Below, piece after piece: positions 19,624 to 23,732 of a stretch of 23,732 nucleotides of DNA; position 1 is the stretch's first letter; the number at the start of each line of letters is the position of its first letter. The position numbers were made by a program, and so were the translations under genes. Origin of the DNA: Dissophora ornata (Eukaryota; Mortierellomycota; Mortierellomycetes; Mortierellales; Mortierellaceae); contig MU616980.1 of the NCBI GenBank assembly GCA_025201705.1, positions 1-23,732 of the forward strand. The letters are read 5' to 3'. The notes below the pieces were generated by a model. That model did no database searches and was not told the origin of the DNA. It saw only the letters and a program-made list of their open reading frames with translations.

Positions 19624-22600
19624 ATGCTCAGTAGTCCGTTTTCACCATGGAGAAGCGTTCTCACGCCACAAGCTGCATTGGATTTGGCCAATTTCCATTT
19701 GGAGAATGCGCGCAAAGCAAAGAGTTCTGAACTTGCTGTGACGTCTTGCAAGGATACAGAAACAGCACTAGCCCGCATAAGAACGTCTGTGAGAAAGACT
19801 TATGTCTCGTCCTCACGCGCTGAGGATCGTGTCCTGTGCAATGAGATTGCGAGCACTTATTCTGAGCTCGGCGAGCTGTTGGACGGCTTGAGGCATCCTA
19901 CCAAAGCACAGGCCTGCTACAAGAATGAAGAAAAATGGGGGTATGTAATTGACAACAATATTCTTTGTTGGACGTTCAAAGCTCATATATCTAACCGTAC
20001 TACGATGCTGCAATCAATATGCTACAGAGGACGTGTTCAGTTGCAAGGTCAATCATCCTCTCTCACCGACAACGTCGTATCGCCTCCTGCTGCACAACCC
20101 TCTGCAGATCCCACTGTGGACCCCGCTACGTATCCGTCTGTCGTTCATGTAGTGCTCCCTCCTTCTCCTCCCCCCCCTCCTTCTCCTTCCCCTCCTCCTT
20201 TTCTTCCCCCTCCTCCTTCCTCTCAGATTCAAGACAGTTCAAGTTGCGACATTGCAACAATATCTACGCATATATTCGCAAAGGACATGGATCAGCCTTT
20301 TGACATAAACAAACTGCCAAAGGTCGATGAGCGTCTCGAGAACATATCCCAGCTCGTTCACTGCCTCGCCCTTTTACAGCCTAAGAACTTCAGCGAAGAC
20401 ACACTCGATCAGTCAGAGCGCCACTGGCTAAAAGCCATTGAGCATGATACAGAAGAGCACGAAAGATTGAAGATGCTAGCGGTCAACATGCTCAAGGAAT
20501 TCACTCACGATGAACTCAAGGATGCAAATATTGTCGCAGAAGTCGTGTGCCTGGTTCCGGTTCTCGAGAAACACGAACTTCAAAAATTACTCCAGCAGTT
20601 GTTCCATGGCATCGAACAATCAGAGTTGCTGGATTTCGATCTACTCGAAGGATTGACACAGCTAGTCCAACGCGCTCGCCCCGGTCACCTCAACGCCGAT
20701 AGCTTGGTCAAGATACTGGAGCTCATCAGCAGACGCTTAAGAAGTACTCACGAACAGTCTCCAGATTACGTCAACCAATTAACATTGACGGTATCACGGG
20801 TCTTGGATGCCATGGCTGATACCAAGATCAAGGGCCTAGACCGCGAAAAGCTCCATGCGCCTCTCGCTGACTATTTGCATAGGCTAGAAGGTGGCACTGA
20901 CCCGCACCTGGTCTATCAAGCAGCCTATGCCTCTCAAGCATTACTGTATGTCCCGGATGATGAGAGTCCTTGGCAAACCACACAACGGCGCACAGGAAAG
21001 GTGGTCAAGGGAGTAGCGGGTTTGGTGAGCGCCGTTAAAGGCTTGGATCTCAACCAGTTTGTGGAAGGTTTGAGTCACATCCAAGAAGGGCTTGCAGGAG
21101 CATCGGAGATCTTTAAAGTAGCCAAAAGCGCGTATGAAGACGTTAGTGCTCTGGCCGAGAGCGGACAACAATTTCTAGAGTATCTCAAGGAAGGATTGAG
21201 CTTCAGTCGCAAACGTGCCTGGTATCCGGCATTACGTGGTGCGGATGTCTTGCTTCGAAATGGCCAACTCATGGAGTTTCGGAGACTGGTCTGTGAAGCA
21301 CCTTGCCGGCATGATCCTGCATTCCAATGGGGATTATGTCAACGTCTCGGGGAGCTTGCAGCCAATGAGGAGTGCGATGATGACTCTAGAACAAGTGCTA
21401 TTGCACTTCTAGGCGAGATGTATCAAAGCGACGACGTCTGGGGCCATCATACCAATATTAAGCAATTGATCCTCGATATTCTCATGCAACTGTCAAATTC
21501 ATACGGAAGACAAACTCAAGGTATGAGTGAAGGAGAGAAAACGACTATTGACATTACCACGAAACTTACCGGGATGTAATGAAATACTAACATATTGGGT
21601 CATTTAAATGCTGCAGCGGCAAAAGCGGTGCTTCAGGAGTTGGAAACGAATGGGAATGACAAGAAGCAAGCACTTTACCGAGCTTGTCTAGAGGACGGTC
21701 CAGGTCTATATCCATTGAAGGTGGCCTTACCCTCACTGTTTTCTAAGTCTCTACTAGAGCGTGTTCAAAACAATCCAGATGTCGAAACCCGTTTGCGCCA
21801 ACTAAAAGTTCGACGATTACAAGAGAGAAGCAAATCCGTATATATTTCTCCACAAGCCAAGACCAGCCTAAAAGCCAGCGATGACACACTTTTCCCTTTG
21901 AGGGATAAAGTCGAAGAGTTCCTTGGGAGCGAGAGAATGGTGTTTTTGGTGCTAGGCGATTCTGGAGCGGGAAAATCTACATTTAACCAAGAGCTCGAAT
22001 GCGACCTGTGGAACAAGTACAAGAAAAATGTCGGCCGGATTCCACTCTTTATCACACTGGCAGCAATCCAAAATCCCGAGCACAACCTGGTCACGAAACA
22101 ACTACAGGATTACGGGTTCACTGATCGTCAAATCCAAGAGCTGAAGGACCACCGCCAGTTCATCCTGATATGCGACGGGTATGATGAGAGTCGACAGACG
22201 CACAACTTGTACAAGAGTAACTTAATGAATGTACATGGAGGATGGCGCGTTCAAATGGTGATCAGTTGTCGTAGCGAGTACCTTGGTTCCGACTATCAGG
22301 ATCGATTCCAACCAGAAGACCGTAACCGGCAAGCAGAGTCGGCCCTGTTTCAAGAAGCGGTTATTGCACCTTTCACTAAGGATCAGATTCAGGGCTACGT
22401 CGAGCAATTTGTGGCAGCAAACGCACCGCAGTGGAAGACCCATGGCTACTTGCAAGCACTTGATCGGATTCCAGGATTGAAAGACCTAGTGAGGAACCCG
22501 TTCCTGCTAACGTTATCGTTGCAGGTTTTGCCAGGCATGGTAGATCCAGGACAGAATCTCTCGGCAGCTCGTATCACTAGAGTCGCACTGTATGACCAGT

Positions 22601-23732
22601 TTGTGGAGCAATGGCTGGAGCGAGGCAAAATCCGGCTAATCGAGAATGTGAGCGACCAAGACAGTAAAGCATTTGAGAGGTTGTCGGATGAAGGGTTCAT
22701 GCAAAAAGGCATTACATATTTGAAAGACTTGGCGACGGCGATCTTTCAGAATCAATCGGGTAGTTCTGTGGTTGAGTATCCGTCAGTCCGGGATCACGGA
22801 ACATGGAAAGAAGAGTTCTTTGGTCACGGAGACGAGACGAAACTTTTGCGTGAAGCCTGTCCTCTGAAGCGCAGTGGCAACCAGTACCGCTTTCTCCATC
22901 AATCACTTTTGGAATATGGTTTGGCTCGGGCGGTATTTGAACCGCAAAAGAGAGGAACGGAAGGACTAAAGGCTGTGGAGCCAACAGCAATAGCGCCGCA
23001 CCGGAGGAACATCAATTCGGATTCCAGGGTTCAGAACCGGGGTGTTATTGAGGAAGTAGTGGAGGCCATTGAACAGCTGTTGCTTGAATCGCCTTTAGGA
23101 CGCACAAACTTTGTGGACGAGCCATCGATTCTACGATTCTTGGTTGAGCGTGTCCAACAGGAGCCTCTCTTCAAGAAACAGCTACTGGCGATAATCGAGC
23201 GATCGAAAACAGAAACAACGAAGCTCGAAATAGTGCACAGAGCGGCAGCTAATGCGATCACGATATTGATCAAATCAGGGGAGCAGTTCAATAGAGTTGA
23301 TTTACAAGGCATACGGATTCCAGGGGCGGATCTGAGTCATGGCGCATTTGAATCAGCTCAGTTGCAAGGAGCAGACATGACAAATGTGATTCTTCGCAGT
23401 GCATCGCTTCATCAAGCTAATTTAAGCGGAGCACAGATGGAAGGCGTACAGTTCGGCGAGCTGCCATTTCTCTTGGAAAAGGACACGGTGCAGTGCTGTG
23501 TATATTCGCCAGATGGTAAAACATTCGCTGTTGGTCTTGAAGGTGGTAACATCAGCATCTACACAACGCTGGACTGGGAAAAGACGGAGACCTTGAGTGG
23601 TCATTTCAGCGACGTTTGTAGCGTCGTTTATTCACCAAACGGTGATCGGATTGCGTCTGGCAGTTATGACAAGACAGTGCGGCTGTGGGACGTTGAAACC
23701 GGAGATTGCCGCCACACCTTGAGCGGCCATAG
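19624..23732 (+). CDS. NLR-like STAND protein: ARM-like region, NACHT, pentapeptide and WD40 repeats (3' end beyond window)
   Basis: Exons: 19624-19940, 20028-21520 and 21617 to the right edge, about 1309 residues seen, all junctions in frame. Order: N-terminal helical segment (1-105, SPFSPWRSVLTPQAALDLA), polyproline linker (about 148-172), ARM-like helical region (about 190-640), NACHT-type NTPase with Walker A GDSGAGKST at 717-725 and Walker B FILICDGYDE at 785-794, a winged-helix-like stretch (LRNPFLLTLSL type, here VRNPFLLTLSL), pentapeptide repeats (about 1160-1200, ADLSHGAFESAQLQGADM), and WD40 repeats from about 1212. One divergent and one consensus repeat are seen (DKTVRLWDVETG) before the cut. 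STAND NTPases are ligand-gated oligomerising switches; in fungi they act in allorecognition and are proposed in immunity. The layout matches a large family I recall from Mortierella. Both nucleotide-binding motifs are intact, so it should be active. Ligand and output unknown. Confidence 0.9.
19941..20027 (+). other. 87-nt frame-neutral intron of the STAND gene
   Basis: Donor GTATGT after AAATGGG, branch-like TCTAAC near 19990, acceptor GCTACAG at 20027. The length is a multiple of three and it contains no stop in the coding frame. A transcript that keeps it would therefore insert 29 residues between the N-terminal segment and the polyproline linker. Confidence 0.75.
20155..20224 (+). repeat. 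70-nt pure pyrimidine tract coding for a polyproline linker
   Basis: Every base from 20155 to 20224 is C or T (CCTCCTTCT-like units). In frame it encodes mostly Pro and Ser with a Phe-Leu interruption, linking the N-terminal segment to the ARM-like region. Such a tract is prone to length change by slippage. Confidence 0.9.
21521..21616 (+). other. 96-nt second intron of the STAND gene
   Basis: Donor GTATGA follows ...TCAAG. A TACTAAC branch site lies near 21586 and the acceptor is GCTGCAG at 21616. An in-frame stop (TAA at about 21577) lies inside, so splicing is required. Joining restores AAKAVLQELE ahead of the NACHT domain. Confidence 0.8.

Noticed and set aside
1..23732. tRNA, rRNA, CRISPR arrays, intact transposons
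   Set aside because: I looked for cloverleaf arms, direct-repeat arrays, transposase or reverse-transcriptase motifs and terminal repeats and found none that I would defend.

Overview
This looks like nuclear DNA from an early-diverging fungus, most likely Mortierellaceae (Mucoromycota). The reasons are the short spliceosomal introns (about 80-185 nt, GT-AG, often with a CTAAC-type branch site), the eukaryotic housekeeping genes, and a terminal gene with the ARM-like / NACHT / pentapeptide / WD40 layout that I recall as a very large expanded family in Mortierella. The taxon is an inference; no marker gene is present.

Layout. (1) Positions 1-8109, minus strand: GCN1, the HEAT-repeat ribosome-associated activator of the eIF2-alpha kinase GCN2. 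Seven exons are visible and the C-terminal end runs off the left edge. (2) Positions 8110-9040: a shared divergent promoter region. (3) Positions 9041-14841, plus strand: a four-exon NBAS/Sec39 homologue, the large subunit of the ER tethering complex (Dsl1 in yeast, NRZ in animals). It has an N-terminal beta-propeller and a Sec39 domain, and stops where the long animal C-terminal extension would begin. (4) Positions 15141-16897, plus strand: a six-exon syntaxin-5/Sed5 Qa-SNARE whose first intron is of the GC-AG class. (5) Positions 16898-19623: a gene-poor stretch of about 2.7 kb. It holds an A-tract, a G-quadruplex-prone purine run, and one poorly resolved locus (about 17780-18650) where both strands show spliceable open frames. 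(6) Positions 19624-23732 and beyond, plus strand: a STAND NTPase (NLR-like) with a short helical N-terminus, a polyproline linker, an ARM-like helical region, a NACHT NTPase, pentapeptide repeats and the start of a WD40 array cut by the right edge.

How the genes relate. GCN1 works in amino-acid-starvation and ribosome-stall signalling. NBAS/Sec39 and Sed5 both act in vesicle traffic between ER and Golgi and lie in tandem only about 300 bp apart. The STAND gene is separated from this conserved block by gene-poor DNA and is the clearest accessory, possibly immune-like, element. No tRNA, rRNA, CRISPR array, intact transposon or prokaryotic operon was seen. All splice sites were chosen by eye from GT/GC-AG signals, reading frame and family conservation.
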